In this document: positions 10,974 to 22,915 of the stretch, piece by piece
Layout: each line of letters starts with the position of its first letter
Numbering within the stretch: the stretch's first letter is position 1
Assembly (NCBI RefSeq): GCF_040219635.1
Contig: NZ_JAVJSC010000001.1
Span: forward strand, 124,001-188,000
DNA from: Pyruvatibacter sp.
Lineage (GTDB): Bacteria; Pseudomonadota; Alphaproteobacteria; CGMCC-115125
Length of the DNA stretch: 64,000 bases
Reading direction: 5' to 3'
Notes under the pieces: model-generated
Seen by the model: the letters and a program-made list of their open reading frames with translations, nothing else
The model's database searches: none
Told to the model about the DNA's origin: nothing
Position numbers and translations under genes: made by a program

Positions 10974-10998
10974 CACCGCCGGTCAGAGTGCCCTAGAC
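10970..10998 (+). promoter_or_regulatory. Likely promoter of tRNA-Asp
   Basis: A perfect TTGACA (10970-10975) overlaps the stop codon of the histidine kinase. CTAGAC (10993-10998) follows after 17 bases, about 46 bases before the tRNA. Confidence 0.5.
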
Positions 10999-11044
10999 AC
11001 GCCGCTCGCACGGGCGCTTTTGGCCCCGCGCGAAGCCCTCATGC

Positions 11045-11121
11045 GGGGGTGTAGCTCAGTTGGTTAGAGTGCCGGCCTGTCACGCCGGAGGTCGCGGGTT
11101 CGAGTCCCGTCACTCCCGCCA
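11045..11121 (+). tRNA. tRNA-Asp (anticodon GUC)
   Basis: Acceptor arms GGGGGTG (11045-11051) and CACTCCC (11111-11117) pair with one G-T. The loop CTGTCAC between CCGGC and GCCGG gives anticodon GTC. Discriminator G and an encoded CCA complete a 77-base tRNA. The CCA overlaps the left arm of an inverted repeat (CCACTTTT 11119-11126, AAAAGTGG 11144-11151) that may help end or process the transcript. Confidence 0.96.
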
Positions 11122-11473
11122 CTTTTTCTGCCCTTGCGCAGGCAAAAGTGGCCACCCGCATGACCGCCCTTCGGGCCTTTGCAAAACCTCTCTGCACGCC
11201 CCTCGGCATAACCCTTCGCTGCGTCTGTTTTTATGCGGCAAATCCATGTCAGTTGCGAGAAGCTCGCAACCATGCGCGATATGCCGTGCCGCCATGCGAA
11301 AAAGCAGGCATTTCCGATACTGGTTCGCGTTGAAATGCTGCACCGCGTCGATATAGTGTCGCCACTCTTGGGTGCGGCACTGAATCGCTGTATCGCTGTC
11401 TTGAAGTCCGCATGTCTGCCGGGCTAGGCACCCCTTGTAAGAAGCCGATCAAGCTGAGGCGCGACCTGCAACC
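11122..11473 (+). other. Leader region of the nuo operon
   Basis: No gene is seen in this 352-base stretch. It contains the tRNA-distal inverted repeat, a perfect hairpin of GTTGCGAG (11252-11259) and CTCGCAAC (11263-11270) around AAG, and the likely nuo promoter at 11330-11357. Short open frames on both strands lack start signals and resemble nothing known. Confidence 0.5.
11330..11357 (+). promoter_or_regulatory. Likely promoter of the nuo operon
   Basis: TTGAAA (11330-11335) and TATAGT (11352-11357, five of six consensus bases) are 16 bases apart. Transcription would start near 11364, leaving a leader of about 110 bases before nuoA. It is the best sigma-70-like match in the gap. Confidence 0.55.
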
Positions 11474-11839
11474 ATGCCCGACCTGCTAGCCAACTATCTG
11501 CCGATCATTATTTTCCTCGGCGTATCGATCGTTCTGGTAACGGCGTTTCTCGTCGCCCCGATGATCGTCGCCCCCTCCAACCCGGACCCGGAAAAACTGT
11601 CGGCCTATGAGTGCGGCTTCAATGCGTTTGACGATGCGCGCATGAAGTTCGATGTGCGGTTCTATCTGGTGGCGATTCTGTTCATCATCTTCGATCTGGA
11701 AGTGGCCTTCCTGTTTCCCTGGGCTATTTCTCTGGGTGAGATCGGGCTGTTCGGTTTTTGGTCAATGATGGTGTTTCTCGGTATCCTCACCATCGGCTTT
11801 GTCTATGAGTGGAAGAAGGGCGCGCTGGAATGGGAATAG
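11474..11839 (+). CDS. nuoA: NADH-quinone oxidoreductase subunit A
   Basis: NuoA is a small membrane subunit of complex I, near the quinone tunnel at the junction with the hydrophilic arm. The 121-residue protein has three predicted membrane helices (about 7-30, 63-85 and 90-112) and the conserved loop [20 protein letters not shown] between the first two. It is the first of 14 consecutive nuo genes in canonical order. Its stop codon overlaps the start of nuoB by 10 bases, so the two are probably translationally coupled. Confidence 0.98.
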   Translation: MPDLLANYLPIIIFLGVSIVLVTAFLVAPMIVAPSNPDPEKLSAYECGFNAFDDARMKFDVRFYLVAILFIIFDLEVAFLFPWAISLGEIGLFGFWSMMVFLGILTIGFVYEWKKGALEWE

Positions 11840-12432
11840 AAAGCAAAGACGGTGTGCTGGTGCCTGAGGGGTCGCAAGGTCTGATTGACCCCAGGACCGG
11901 CTATCTGGCCCGCGCGCCGCAGCCATCTGACGCCGACAATGACCCGCTGGTTCGCCAGATCACCGAAGAGATGGACGACAAGGGCTTTGTCGTCACCAGT
12001 CTTGAGGACCTGATCGCCTGGGGCCGCACCGGCTCACTCATGTGGATGACATTTGGTCTGGCCTGCTGCGCCGTTGAAATGATGCAGGTCTCCATGCCGC
12101 GCTACGACGTTGAGCGCTTCGGCTTTGCGCCGCGCGGCAGCCCCCGTCATTCCGACGTGATGATTGTGGCGGGCACGCTCACCAACAAGATGGCCCCGGC
12201 CCTGCGCAAGGTCTATGACCAGATGCCGGAGCCGCGTTACGTCATCTCCATGGGCTCGTGTGCCAATGGCGGCGGCTACTACCACTATTCCTATTCAGTC
12301 GTGCGCGGCTGTGACCGAATTGTGCCGGTGGATGTATATGTGCCCGGCTGCCCGCCCTCCGCTGAGGCGCTGCTGTATGGCGTGCTTCAACTGCAAAAGA
12401 AAATCCGCCGTACCAGCACAATCGAGCGCTGA
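11830..12432 (+). CDS. nuoB: NADH-quinone oxidoreductase subunit B
   Basis: NuoB carries the terminal iron-sulfur cluster N2, which hands electrons to ubiquinone. From ATG 11830 it has 200 residues. The cluster ligands are visible: the adjacent pair Cys79-Cys80 in LACCAVEMM, then the cysteines in MGSCANGG and [13 protein letters not shown] at 11809 in the same frame would add seven residues read from within nuoA and is less likely. Confidence 0.98.
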   Translation: MGIESKDGVLVPEGSQGLIDPRTGYLARAPQPSDADNDPLVRQITEEMDDKGFVVTSLEDLIAWGRTGSLMWMTFGLACCAVEMMQVSMPRYDVERFGFAPRGSPRHSDVMIVAGTLTNKMAPALRKVYDQMPEPRYVISMGSCANGGGYYHYSYSVVRGCDRIVPVDVYVPGCPPSAEALLYGVLQLQKKIRRTSTIER

Positions 12433-12497
12433 ACCGCCCGTAACTTCGGTGTGTCATCTGATGCATCCCTGAAACAAGACCAGTTGGACCTGAATGC

Positions 12498-13130
12498 ATG
12501 TCTGCCATTGACGTGACCCCGGACGCAGAAGCCCTCCAAGAACTGTCGGAGCATATTGCTTTGGGTCTTGGCGATACGCTTGAGCGTCAGCGCATTGCGT
12601 TCGGCGAGCTTGAAATCAGCGTGCCCGCCGGTGACATCGTCCGGGTGCTGAAGTTTCTGCGCGACGACGCCGGTTGCGAGTTCACAACGATGATTGACAT
12701 GACCGGCGTTGACTACCCGTCACGCACACGCCGGTTTGATGTGGTCTATCACCTGCTGTCCATGACCATGAACCACCGCATCCGCATCAAGATTGAAGCC
12801 GACGAGGAAACGCTGGTACCAAGTGTGGTGTCGGTTTACCCCGTCGCCAACTGGCAGGAACGCGAAATCTGGGACATGTACGGCGTGCAGTTCGCCGGCC
12901 ACCCGGACCTGCGCCGTCTGTTGACAGACTACGGCTTTGAGGGCCACCCGCTGCGCAAGGACTTCCCGCTGACGGGCTACTATGAAGTGCGCTACGACGA
13001 TGAACAAAAAAAGGTTGTGTACGAACCTGTGAAGCTGATGCAGGAGTTCCGCAGCTTTGATTACATGAGCCCGTGGGAAGGCGCTGAATATGTGCTTCCC
13101 GGCGATGAAAAAGCGGAGCAGCCCAAATGA
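12498..13130 (+). CDS. nuoC: NADH-quinone oxidoreductase subunit C
   Basis: NuoC is the 30-kDa peripheral-arm subunit that packs against NuoD; the two are separate genes here, as usual in alphaproteobacteria and mitochondria, not fused as in E. coli. The 210-residue product has the family signature ERE(I)[18 protein letters not shown] followed by [17 protein letters not shown]. Its stop overlaps the start of nuoD by four bases (ATGA). Confidence 0.98.
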   Translation: MSAIDVTPDAEALQELSEHIALGLGDTLERQRIAFGELEISVPAGDIVRVLKFLRDDAGCEFTTMIDMTGVDYPSRTRRFDVVYHLLSMTMNHRIRIKIEADEETLVPSVVSVYPVANWQEREIWDMYGVQFAGHPDLRRLLTDYGFEGHPLRKDFPLTGYYEVRYDDEQKKVVYEPVKLMQEFRSFDYMSPWEGAEYVLPGDEKAEQPK

Positions 13131-14353
13131 CCATCGCTCCCGTTGACCTGGCCACCGCTGAAGACGGTGCCGAAAAGACCGACAACCTGACCATCAACTT
13201 TGGTCCCCAGCACCCGGCCGCTCACGGCGTGCTGCGGCTGGTTCTTGAGCTTGACGGCGAAGTCGTTGAGCGTGTGGATCCGCATATCGGCCTGCTGCAT
13301 CGCGGCACCGAAAAGCTGATGGAGCAGAAGACCTATCTGCAGGCCGTGCCCTACCTTGATCGCCTCGACTATGTGGCACCGATGAACCAGGAGCACGCTT
13401 TTTCTCTGGCCGTTGAACGCCTGCACGGCATCACGGTGCCAAAGCGCGGCCAGCTCATTCGGGTGCTGTATTGCGAGATCGGCCGTCTGCTGTCGCACAT
13501 TCTCAACATCACCACCCAGGCGCTGGACGTGGGCGCGATGACGCCGCCTGTCTGGGGCTTTGAAGAGCGCGAAAAGCTGATGGTGTTTTACGAGCGCGCG
13601 TCTGGCAGCCGTATGCACGCAGCCTATTTCCGCCCCGGCGGTGTGCACCAGGATCTGCCCAACGCCCTGCTTGATGACATCATGACCTTCTGCGACGAGT
13701 TCCCGCAGGTGATGAACGACATCGAAGGTCTGCTCACCGACAACCGCATCTTCAAGCAGCGCAACGTGGACATTGGCGTTGTCAGCCGCGAAGAAGCGCT
13801 GGCCTGGGGTTTCTCCGGCGTGATGGTGCGCGGCTCCGGCATGGCGTGGGATCTGCGCCGCTCGCAGCCCTATGAGTGTTACAACGAGCTTGAGTTCGAT
13901 GTGCCGGTTGGCAAGAACGGTGATTGCTACGACCGCTATCTGTGCCGCGTTGAAGAGTGCCACCAGTCCATCCGCATCATGAAGCAGTGCATTGAAAAGC
14001 TGCGCAGTGCGGAAGGGCAGGGGCCGGTCTCGTCCACCGATGGCAAGATCGTGCCACCCAAGCGCGGCGAGATGAAGCGCTCCATGGAGGCGCTCATCCA
14101 CCACTTCAAGCTCTACACCGAGGGCTATCACGTGCCCGCCGGTGAAGTGTATTCATCTGTAGAAGCACCCAAGGGTGAGTTTGGCGTCTATCTGGTGTCG
14201 GACGGTTCCAACAAACCGTATCGCTGCAAGCTGCGCGCACCGGGCTTTTCGCATCTGCACGCGATGGATCATATTTGTAAGGGCCACATGCTGGCGGACG
14301 TTGGCGCCATTCTGGGCTCTCTTGATATTGTATTTGGCGAGGTGGACCGATGA
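13127..14353 (+). CDS. nuoD: NADH-quinone oxidoreductase subunit D
   Basis: NuoD is the 49-kDa subunit that, with NuoB, forms the ubiquinone-binding pocket; it derives from the large subunit of NiFe hydrogenases but lacks the metal-binding cysteines. The 408-residue protein opens with [15 protein letters not shown], where the His in the HPAAHG loop lines the quinone site, and includes [14 protein letters not shown] and the C-terminal DIVFGEVDR. It overlaps both neighbours by four bases. Confidence 0.98.
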   Translation: MTIAPVDLATAEDGAEKTDNLTINFGPQHPAAHGVLRLVLELDGEVVERVDPHIGLLHRGTEKLMEQKTYLQAVPYLDRLDYVAPMNQEHAFSLAVERLHGITVPKRGQLIRVLYCEIGRLLSHILNITTQALDVGAMTPPVWGFEEREKLMVFYERASGSRMHAAYFRPGGVHQDLPNALLDDIMTFCDEFPQVMNDIEGLLTDNRIFKQRNVDIGVVSREEALAWGFSGVMVRGSGMAWDLRRSQPYECYNELEFDVPVGKNGDCYDRYLCRVEECHQSIRIMKQCIEKLRSAEGQGPVSSTDGKIVPPKRGEMKRSMEALIHHFKLYTEGYHVPAGEVYSSVEAPKGEFGVYLVSDGSNKPYRCKLRAPGFSHLHAMDHICKGHMLADVGAILGSLDIVFGEVDR

Positions 14354-14979
14354 GCGTCCGGCGTCTGGATGAAAACCAGCCAGAGAGCTTTGAGTTCACT
14401 CCTGAAAATCTGGAGTGGGCCAAGGGTCAGATAGCGAAGTACCCGCAAGGCCGTCAGGCCTCGGCAATCATTCCGCTGTTGTGGCAGGCGCAAAAGCAGC
14501 ACGACTACTGGTTGCCCGAACCCGCCATCCGCTATGTCGCTGAAATGCTCGACATGCCCTACATCCGGGCGCTGGAAGTGGCGACGTTCTACACGATGTT
14601 CAACCTCTCGCCGGTGGGTAAGTTCTTCGTGCAGCTTTGCGGCACCACGCCGTGCTGGCTGCGCGGCTCCGACGACATCAAGGCCGTGTGCCGTGAGAAG
14701 ATCGGCGAGCAGAGCACCGTCTCAGCTGACGGCAATTTCTCATGGCTTGAAGTTGAGTGCCTGGGTGCCTGCGCCAACGCACCCATGGTTCAGATAAATG
14801 ACGACTACTATGAAGACCTGACGGCGGAAAACTTCGCAAAACTGCTGGATGATCTGGCGGCCGGGCGCGAGGTAAAGGTCGGCCCGCAGGTGGATCGTCA
14901 AACATCCGCGCCGGTCGGCGGCCCGACAACGCTGCGCGAAATCCCGCACATCGCTCAAACAACCGGCGGGGAGGCCTAG
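14350..14979 (+). CDS. nuoE: NADH-quinone oxidoreductase subunit E
   Basis: NuoE is the 24-kDa thioredoxin-fold subunit of the NADH dehydrogenase module and binds the [2Fe-2S] cluster N1a. In the 209-residue protein the four ligands are seen as two cysteines in CGTTPCW and two in CLGACANAP. The helical N-terminus includes [17 protein letters not shown]. The last 35 or so residues form a loose Pro/Thr-rich tail common in alphaproteobacterial versions. Confidence 0.97.
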   Translation: MSVRRLDENQPESFEFTPENLEWAKGQIAKYPQGRQASAIIPLLWQAQKQHDYWLPEPAIRYVAEMLDMPYIRALEVATFYTMFNLSPVGKFFVQLCGTTPCWLRGSDDIKAVCREKIGEQSTVSADGNFSWLEVECLGACANAPMVQINDDYYEDLTAENFAKLLDDLAAGREVKVGPQVDRQTSAPVGGPTTLREIPHIAQTTGGEA

Positions 14980-14983
14980 GTCG

Positions 14984-16285
<1,302 letters not shown>

Positions 16286-16305
16286 TCAGGATACGGATCA
16301 CGAGC

Positions 16306-18420
16306 ATGGGCGAACTGCGCACCATCAAGGTTGACGGCCAGGAAGTTGAGGTTGATAGCGATCTCACGCTGCTGCAGGCGTGTGAGGAAGCGGGCAAGGA
16401 AATCCCGCGCTTTTGCTATCACGAGCGTCTGTCAGTCGCCGGCAACTGTCGCATGTGCCTCATTGAAGTGAAGGGTGGCCCGCCCAAGCCGGTTGCCTCG
16501 TGCGCGCAAAACGTCAAGGACCTGCGCCCCGGCCCCGAAGGCCAGCCGCCGGAACTGTTCACCAACACCAAAATGGTGAAAGAGGCGCGCGAAGGGGTGA
16601 TGGAGTTTCTGCTCATCAACCACCCGCTGGATTGCCCGATCTGCGACCAGGGCGGCGAGTGCGACCTGCAGGACCAGGCCATGGCCTATGGCACTGATGG
16701 CTCGCGCTACGCGGAAAACAAGCGCGCCGTCGAGGACAAGTATATCGGCCCGCTGGTCAAGACCATCATGACCCGTTGCATCCACTGCACGCGCTGCATC
16801 CGCTTTGCCACAGAGGTGGCAGGCGTGCCGGAGCTTGGTGCAATCGGCCGCGGCGAAGACATGGAAATCACGACATATCTTGAAGAAGCCATGTCGTCCG
16901 AGTTGCAGGGCAACGTGATTGACCTGTGCCCCGTCGGTGCGCTCACTTCGCGGCCCTATGCGTTTCAGGCGCGCCCTTGGGAACTCAAGAAGACTGAAAC
17001 CATCGACGTGATGGACGCGCTTGGCAGCAACATTCGGGTGGATTCGCGCGGCAAGGCCGTGATGCGGATCATTCCGCGCAACGCCGACGACATCAACGAA
17101 GAGTGGATTTCCGACAAGACACGCTTTGTGTGGGACGGCCTTGGCCGCCAGCGTCTGGACCAGCCCTATGTGCGCCGCGACGGCAAGCTGCAGCCTGCAA
17201 CCTGGAATGAGGCGTTCGCCGCCATCGCTGAAAAGATGGACGGCCTCGACGGCACACAGTTTGCCGCCCTCGCCGGTGATATGGCGTGCGCTGAAAGCAT
17301 GAAGGCCCTCAAGGATCTGGCAATGGCTGTTGGCAGCACCAGCATTGACTGCCGACAGGACGGCACAAAGCTGGAAGCTGGCGCGCGCGGTGGCTACATC
17401 TTCAATTCCGGCATTGCCGGCATTGATGAAGCCGACGCCATTTTGCTCATCGGCTCCAACCCGCGCACGGAAGCCCCCGTGCTCAACGCCCGCATCCGCC
17501 GCCGCTGGCGTGAAACGGGTCTGCCGGTTGCCAATATCGGCCAGCCGTTTGATCTGACCTATCCCGTCACGCAGCTTGGGGCTGGGCCTGATACGCTCAA
17601 CGAAGTTGTGTCCGGCACCCACGGCATTCATTCGTTTGCGCAGGTTCTGCAGGACGCCAAACGCCCGATGATTATTGTCGGGCAGGGTGCGCTCACCCGC
17701 GCTGACGGTGCTGCCGTGCTCGCCGCAGCTATTTCGCTGGCGGGGAGCGTTGGTGCTTTGAGCGACGAATGGAACGGCTTCAACGTGCTGCACACCGCCG
17801 CTGCCCGTGTGGCAGGTCTCGACCTTGGGTTTGTGCCCGGCGAAAGCGGGCGTGACACCACAGCCATTCTGGATGCTGCGCGCTCCGGCGACGTCAAAGT
17901 TGTTTATCTTTTGGGTGCTGACGAAATCGACGGCACGCAGTATGGCGATGCCTTTGTGATTTATCAGGGCAGTCACGGCGACCGGGGCGCACACCGCGCC
18001 GACGTTATTCTGCCCGGTGCTGCTTACACTGAAAAATCAGCCACATGGGTCAACACCGAAGGCCGTGCCCAGCTTGGTCGCCGCGCCACGTTCCCGCCGG
18101 GGGATGCCCGCGAGGACTGGTCCATTTTGCGCGCGCTGTCTGACGTGCTTGGCAAAACACTGCCCTACGACAATCTGGCAGACCTACGCGCCGCCATGTA
18201 TGAAGACGCGCCGCATCTCATGCGCATCGGCCAGGTTGAGGCAGGCGATGTGCCGCGCCCGGCTGCCGGCAACATGGACTCAGCACCGTTTGAACCTGCC
18301 ATCGCAGATTTCTTCCTGAGCAACCCGATTGCCCGCGCCAGCAAAACCATGGCTGACTTGTCGCTGGCCGCCACCCACCGCGTTGCCGCGACCGACGAAG
18401 GAACAGGCACCCATGGCTGA
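16306..18420 (+). CDS. nuoG: NADH-quinone oxidoreductase subunit G
   Basis: NuoG is the 75-kDa subunit that wires electrons from NuoF towards NuoI. The 704-residue protein begins with a [2Fe-2S] ferredoxin domain ([16 protein letters not shown]), then the His-Cys cluster motif [18 protein letters not shown], then the [4Fe-4S] motif [10 protein letters not shown] with its distant CP in [11 protein letters not shown]. The remaining 450 residues form a molybdopterin-oxidoreductase-like domain that has lost its cofactor role. The 3' end overlaps the nuoH start by eight bases. Confidence 0.98.
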   Translation: MGELRTIKVDGQEVEVDSDLTLLQACEEAGKEIPRFCYHERLSVAGNCRMCLIEVKGGPPKPVASCAQNVKDLRPGPEGQPPELFTNTKMVKEAREGVMEFLLINHPLDCPICDQGGECDLQDQAMAYGTDGSRYAENKRAVEDKYIGPLVKTIMTRCIHCTRCIRFATEVAGVPELGAIGRGEDMEITTYLEEAMSSELQGNVIDLCPVGALTSRPYAFQARPWELKKTETIDVMDALGSNIRVDSRGKAVMRIIPRNADDINEEWISDKTRFVWDGLGRQRLDQPYVRRDGKLQPATWNEAFAAIAEKMDGLDGTQFAALAGDMACAESMKALKDLAMAVGSTSIDCRQDGTKLEAGARGGYIFNSGIAGIDEADAILLIGSNPRTEAPVLNARIRRRWRETGLPVANIGQPFDLTYPVTQLGAGPDTLNEVVSGTHGIHSFAQVLQDAKRPMIIVGQGALTRADGAAVLAAAISLAGSVGALSDEWNGFNVLHTAAARVAGLDLGFVPGESGRDTTAILDAARSGDVKVVYLLGADEIDGTQYGDAFVIYQGSHGDRGAHRADVILPGAAYTEKSATWVNTEGRAQLGRRATFPPGDAREDWSILRALSDVLGKTLPYDNLADLRAAMYEDAPHLMRIGQVEAGDVPRPAAGNMDSAPFEPAIADFFLSNPIARASKTMADLSLAATHRVAATDEGTGTHG

Positions 18421-19438
18421 GTTCCTTTCAGAATACGGTATGACCGGCGCCATCATTATCGGCCAGACGTTGCTGACCATCGTCGGCCTGCTCGTGCTGA
18501 TCGCGTTTCTTCTGTATGCGGACCGTAAGGTGTGGGCCGCTGTTGCCCTGCGCCGTGGCCCCAACGTGGTTGGGCCATTCGGCGTGCTGCAAACCTTCGC
18601 CGACTTTTTGAAGTTCGTCTTCAAGGAGTTTGTCATTCCGTCCGGCGCCAACAAGGGCGTGTTCGTGCTTGCCCCCATTGTGGCGGCCGTGCTGGCGCTC
18701 ACGGCGTGGTCGGTCATTCCCATGGCGGACGGCTGGGCGCTTGCCGACATAAATGTCGGCATCTTGTTTGTGTTCGCCATTTCGTCATTGGGTGTGTACG
18801 GCATCATCATGGCGGGCTGGGCGTCAAACTCTAAATACCCGTTTATGGGCGCGCTGCGTTCAGCGGCGCAGATGGTGTCCTACGAAGTGTCGCTTGGGTT
18901 TGTGATCGTCACAGTGCTGCTGGTGGCGGGCTCGCTGAACCTGTCAGAGATTGTGCGCGCGCAGGATGGCAACTACGGGATGCTGAACTGGTATTTCATT
19001 CCGCTGTTCCCGATGTTCGTCATCTTCTTTATTTCAGCGCTGGCCGAAACCAACCGTCCGCCGTTTGACCTGCCCGAAGCCGAAGCTGAACTGGTGGCGG
19101 GGTTTGCCACCGAGTATTCGTCCACGCCTTACATGCTGCTGTTCCTCGCCGAATATGTGGCGATCCTGCTGATGTGCGCCATGATTACCATCCTGTTTCT
19201 GGGTGGGTGGCTGCCACCGGCAGACATAGCTCCGTTCACCTGGATACCGGGCTTCTTCTGGTTCTGGATCAAGGTGATTTTCCTGTTCTTCATTTTTGCA
19301 ATGGTGAAGGCAATGGTGCCGCGGTATCGCTACGACCAGTTGATGCGCCTTGGCTGGAAAGTGTTTCTGCCCTTGTCGCTGTTTTATCTGGTGGCGACGG
19401 CAGGCGTACTCGTTGCCTTCGACCTGTTGCCGGCATAA
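18413..19438 (+). CDS. nuoH: NADH-quinone oxidoreductase subunit H
   Basis: NuoH is the membrane subunit that forms most of the ubiquinone chamber and the first part of the proton path. From ATG 18413 (MAEFLSEYG) it has 341 residues and about eight membrane helices. The conserved loops [39 protein letters not shown] and the C-terminal [15 protein letters not shown] are present. The frame is open further upstream inside nuoG (from 18329), but those residues are not NuoH-like. Confidence 0.98.
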   Translation: MAEFLSEYGMTGAIIIGQTLLTIVGLLVLIAFLLYADRKVWAAVALRRGPNVVGPFGVLQTFADFLKFVFKEFVIPSGANKGVFVLAPIVAAVLALTAWSVIPMADGWALADINVGILFVFAISSLGVYGIIMAGWASNSKYPFMGALRSAAQMVSYEVSLGFVIVTVLLVAGSLNLSEIVRAQDGNYGMLNWYFIPLFPMFVIFFISALAETNRPPFDLPEAEAELVAGFATEYSSTPYMLLFLAEYVAILLMCAMITILFLGGWLPPADIAPFTWIPGFFWFWIKVIFLFFIFAMVKAMVPRYRYDQLMRLGWKVFLPLSLFYLVATAGVLVAFDLLPA

Positions 19439-19450
19439 GGGAGAGACATC

Positions 19451-19942
19451 ATGGCCTGGCTTGATCAATCTGCCCGTTCGCTGTTCCTCACAGAGTTTGT
19501 GTCGAGCTTTTTTCTGGCGTTTCGCTACATGCTGAAACCCAAGCCGACGCTGAACTACCCGTTTGAAAAAGGGCCGATCAGCCCGCGCTTCAGGGGTGAG
19601 CACGCGCTGCGCCGTTACCCAAATGGCGAAGAGCGCTGCATTGCCTGCAAGCTGTGCGAAGCCATTTGCCCCGCGCAGGCGATCACCATTGAGGCCGAGC
19701 CACGCGGCAATGACGGCACCCGTCGCACCACGCGCTATGACATCGACATGGTGAAGTGCATCTATTGCGGCTTTTGTCAGGAAGCCTGCCCGGTGGACGC
19801 CATTGTCGAAGGCCCGAACTTTGAGTTCGCCACCGAGACCCGTGAAGAACTGATGTACGACAAGGACAAACTTTTGAGCAATGGCGACCGCTGGGAACGC
19901 GAGATCGCCAAAAACATGGAACTGGACGCGCCCTACCGCTAA
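19451..19942 (+). CDS. nuoI: NADH-quinone oxidoreductase subunit I
   Basis: NuoI is the ferredoxin-like subunit carrying clusters N6a and N6b, which link NuoG to NuoB. The 163-residue protein has two classical eight-iron motifs, [16 protein letters not shown] and [17 protein letters not shown] short amphipathic N-terminus ([19 protein letters not shown]) anchors it at the membrane interface. It lies 12 bases after nuoH and 86 bases before nuoJ. Confidence 0.98.
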   Translation: MAWLDQSARSLFLTEFVSSFFLAFRYMLKPKPTLNYPFEKGPISPRFRGEHALRRYPNGEERCIACKLCEAICPAQAITIEAEPRGNDGTRRTTRYDIDMVKCIYCGFCQEACPVDAIVEGPNFEFATETREELMYDKDKLLSNGDRWEREIAKNMELDAPYR

Positions 19943-20028
19943 AAGCGGCACGGACGCAGCCCGCATATTTTAATCGCAGGCCGCACAAGAAGCCTGCAAA
20001 ACACTTTCCGGGCCGGGGGGCTCACACA

Positions 20029-20643
20029 ATGATCGTTGCAACGATTGCGTTTTACGTCTTCGCCGGCATTGCCGTGGCGTCGGCTGCGATGGTCATCGCC
20101 GCACGCAATCCTGTTCACTCCGTGCTGTTTCTTATTCTCGTGTTCTTCAACGCCGCGGGCCTGTTCGTGCTCATGGGCGCTGAGTTTCTGGCGATGATTC
20201 TGGTCATCGTCTATGTGGGTGCCGTCGCCGTGCTGTTCCTGTTTGTGGTGATGATGCTGGACGTGGACTTTGCAGAGCTGCGCGAAGGCTTCTTGCAGTA
20301 CATGCCGTTTGGTGCGCTGATCGGCTTCATCCTGCTGCTGGAACTGTTGCTGGTCGTCGGCGTCTGGGCCATTGCGCCGGAAGCCGCATCCCTTGTTGCT
20401 GCGCCCACGCCTGCCATGACCGAGGTGACCAACACGGAAGCCATTGGCCGTATTCTCTATACGGATTATGTCTATTACTTCCAGGCCTCCGGCATGATCC
20501 TGCTCATCGCCATGATCGGCGCCATTGTGCTGACGCTTCGCCACAAGCCCGGCGTCAAGCGGCAGAACATTGCAGCCCAGGTGGCACGCACCCGCGAACA
20601 GGCCGTTGAACTGAAAAACGTCAAACCCGGCCAGGGCATTTGA
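20029..20643 (+). CDS. nuoJ: NADH-quinone oxidoreductase subunit J
   Basis: NuoJ is a five-helix membrane subunit in the hinge region of complex I. The 204-residue protein has the conserved third helix with [21 protein letters not shown], which includes the pi-bulge region involved in coupling, and a hydrophilic C-terminal tail. The 86-base gap before it has no evident terminator, so read-through from nuoI is expected. Confidence 0.97.
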   Translation: MIVATIAFYVFAGIAVASAAMVIAARNPVHSVLFLILVFFNAAGLFVLMGAEFLAMILVIVYVGAVAVLFLFVVMMLDVDFAELREGFLQYMPFGALIGFILLLELLLVVGVWAIAPEAASLVAAPTPAMTEVTNTEAIGRILYTDYVYYFQASGMILLIAMIGAIVLTLRHKPGVKRQNIAAQVARTREQAVELKNVKPGQGI

Positions 20644-20656
20644 GGGAGCAAGGCAC

Positions 20657-20968
20657 ATGATCGCAATCGGCCTTGGCCATTATCTTACCGTCGCTGCCCT
20701 GCTGTTTACGCTGGGCATCTTCGGCATCTTCTTGAACCGCAAGAACATCATCATCATCCTGATGTCGATCGAGTTGATGCTGCTCGCCGTCAACATCAAC
20801 CTGGTGGCTTTTTCCACCACGCTGGGCGACATGGTGGGGCAGATCTTCGCAATGATCGTGCTCACGGTAGCCGCCGCCGAAGCGGCCATCGGTCTTGCCA
20901 TCCTGGTTGTGTACTTCCGAAACCGCGGCTCCATCGCGGTTGAGGATGTCAGCCTCATGAAGGGTTAG
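20657..20968 (+). CDS. nuoK: NADH-quinone oxidoreductase subunit K
   Basis: NuoK is a small three-helix membrane subunit related to MrpC antiporter proteins. The 103-residue protein retains two conserved membrane glutamates, in [17 protein letters not shown] (helix 2) and [14 protein letters not shown] (helix 3), needed for proton transfer. Confidence 0.98.
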   Translation: MIAIGLGHYLTVAALLFTLGIFGIFLNRKNIIIILMSIELMLLAVNINLVAFSTTLGDMVGQIFAMIVLTVAAAEAAIGLAILVVYFRNRGSIAVEDVSLMKG

Positions 20969-20980
20969 GGGCACACACTC

Positions 20981-22912
20981 ATGTATTCAGCCATTCTGTT
21001 TTTACCGCTCATCGGCGCGCTGATCGCGGGCCTCGGCGGCCGCATCATCGGCCATCGCGGTGCTGAAATTGTCACCACGGCGCTGCTGCTGGTTGCAGCC
21101 TTGCTGTCGGCCATTGCCCTGATTGACGTGGGCTTCGGCGGCTACACCGGCAAGGTGTATATTCTGCGGTGGATTGATTCAGGCGCTCTTGAAGTGGACT
21201 GGTCCATTCGCATCGACACGCTGACCGCCGTCATGCTGGTGGTGGTGACGTGGGTGTCGTCTCTCGTCCACGTTTATTCCATCGGCTACATGAGCCACGA
21301 TCCGCACCGTGCGCGGTTCTTTGCGTATCTGTCGCTGTTCACCTTCGCCATGCTGATGCTGATTACGGCCGATAACTTCGTCCAGTTGTTCTTCGGCTGG
21401 GAAGGCGTGGGCCTCGCATCCTATTTGCTCATCGGCTTCTGGTACAAAAAGCCCTCCGCCAATGCGGCCGCCATGAAAGCGTTTGTGGTCAACCGCGTTG
21501 GCGACTTCGGCCTCATTTTGGGTCTTGCAGGCATCTTCCTGGTGTTCGGCTCGCTGGAGTTCGACACCGTGTTTGCCATGGTGCCGGAAATTGCCGGCCA
21601 GACCTTCACGTTTGCGGGAATGCAGCTTGATGTGATGACCACCATCTGCCTGCTGCTGTTCATGGGTGCCATGGGCAAGTCAGCCCAGTTCCTGCTGCAC
21701 ACCTGGCTGCCGGACGCGATGGAAGGCCCGACGCCTGTGTCCGCGCTCATCCACGCCGCCACCATGGTGACGGCTGGCGTGTTCCTCGTCGCACGCACGT
21801 CGCCCATGTTTGAGTTTGCACCGGACGCGCTGTGGGTTGTCACGCTGGTAGGCGCAACAACAGCATTCTTTGCCGCAACAGTCGGGCTTGTGCAGAACGA
21901 CATCAAGCGCGTGATCGCGTACTCCACCTGCTCTCAGCTTGGCTACATGTTTGTGGCGCTGGGGCTGGGCGGCTATCAGATGGCGATCTTCCACCTGTTC
22001 ACGCACGCGTTCTTCAAGGCACTGCTGTTCCTGGGTGCAGGCTCTGTCATCCATGCCGTGTCCAACGAGCAGGACATGCGCAAGATGGGCGGCCTGTACA
22101 AAATGATCCCCGGCACGTGGTTCATGATGATTATCGGCACGCTTGGCCTGACCGGGTTCCCGTATCTCGCAGGGTACTATTCCAAGGACGCGATTATCGA
22201 AGCTGCCTACATGGCCGACTCCGGTCTCGCGGGGTATGCCTTCGCTATGACAGTGGTCGCGGCCCTGATGACCAGCTTTTATTCCTGGCGTCTCATCTTC
22301 ATGACGTTCCACGGCGAAAGCCGCGCTTCAAACGAGGTCATCAGCCATGTGCACGAAAGCCCGTGGGTGATGCTTGTTCCGTTGATTGTGTTGTCAGCAG
22401 GCACCGTGCTCGCAGGCTTTCCGTTCAAGGAGTTTTTCGTCGGCCACGATCAGGCAACGTTCTGGAATGGGGCAATTTTCACTGGCCCGGCCAACGACCT
22501 CATCAATACTTTCCACGACGCGCCCGCCTGGGTGGTCTGGTCACCGTTCGTGATGATGGTTATCGGCTTTGCGACCGCGTGGCTGTTCTACATAGCCCGG
22601 CCCGACATTCCCAAAACGCTCGCGCGCGAGCAGCAGCCGCTGTATCAGTTCCTGCTCAACAAGTGGTACTTCGACGAGCTGTACAATCTGATTTTCGTGC
22701 GCCCCGCCATGTGGCTTGGCCGCGTGCTGTGGAAGGGCGGCGACGGCTACATCATTGATGGCTTTGGCCCCAACGGCATTGCCGCGCGCGTGCTCGACAT
22801 CACCCGCAACGTGGTGAAGCTGCAAACGGGTTTCGTCTATCACTACGCCTTCGCCATGCTCATCGGCGTGGCCGCCTTCATCACCTACTACACGCTGACG
22901 GGGGCCAACTAA
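20981..22912 (+). CDS. nuoL: NADH-quinone oxidoreductase subunit L
   Basis: NuoL is the distal antiporter-like proton pump of complex I, with the long lateral helix at its C-terminus. The 643-residue protein has the family core ([53 protein letters not shown]) with the conserved Glu and Lys of the proton channel, and a terminal helix near 620-640. Confidence 0.98.
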   Translation: MYSAILFLPLIGALIAGLGGRIIGHRGAEIVTTALLLVAALLSAIALIDVGFGGYTGKVYILRWIDSGALEVDWSIRIDTLTAVMLVVVTWVSSLVHVYSIGYMSHDPHRARFFAYLSLFTFAMLMLITADNFVQLFFGWEGVGLASYLLIGFWYKKPSANAAAMKAFVVNRVGDFGLILGLAGIFLVFGSLEFDTVFAMVPEIAGQTFTFAGMQLDVMTTICLLLFMGAMGKSAQFLLHTWLPDAMEGPTPVSALIHAATMVTAGVFLVARTSPMFEFAPDALWVVTLVGATTAFFAATVGLVQNDIKRVIAYSTCSQLGYMFVALGLGGYQMAIFHLFTHAFFKALLFLGAGSVIHAVSNEQDMRKMGGLYKMIPGTWFMMIIGTLGLTGFPYLAGYYSKDAIIEAAYMADSGLAGYAFAMTVVAALMTSFYSWRLIFMTFHGESRASNEVISHVHESPWVMLVPLIVLSAGTVLAGFPFKEFFVGHDQATFWNGAIFTGPANDLINTFHDAPAWVVWSPFVMMVIGFATAWLFYIARPDIPKTLAREQQPLYQFLLNKWYFDELYNLIFVRPAMWLGRVLWKGGDGYIIDGFGPNGIAARVLDITRNVVKLQTGFVYHYAFAMLIGVAAFITYYTLTGAN

Positions 22913-22915
22913 GCC

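Noticed and set aside
8282..11121. Genomic island bounded by tRNA-Val and tRNA-Asp
   Set aside because: There is no integrase and no direct repeat of a tRNA 3' end, and the single gene between them has base composition like its neighbours.
16432..17994. 520-codon open frame on the minus strand opposite nuoG
   Set aside because: The plus strand encodes an unmistakable NuoG. Long antisense frames are expected in GC-rich DNA, and the translated sequence has no recognisable domain.
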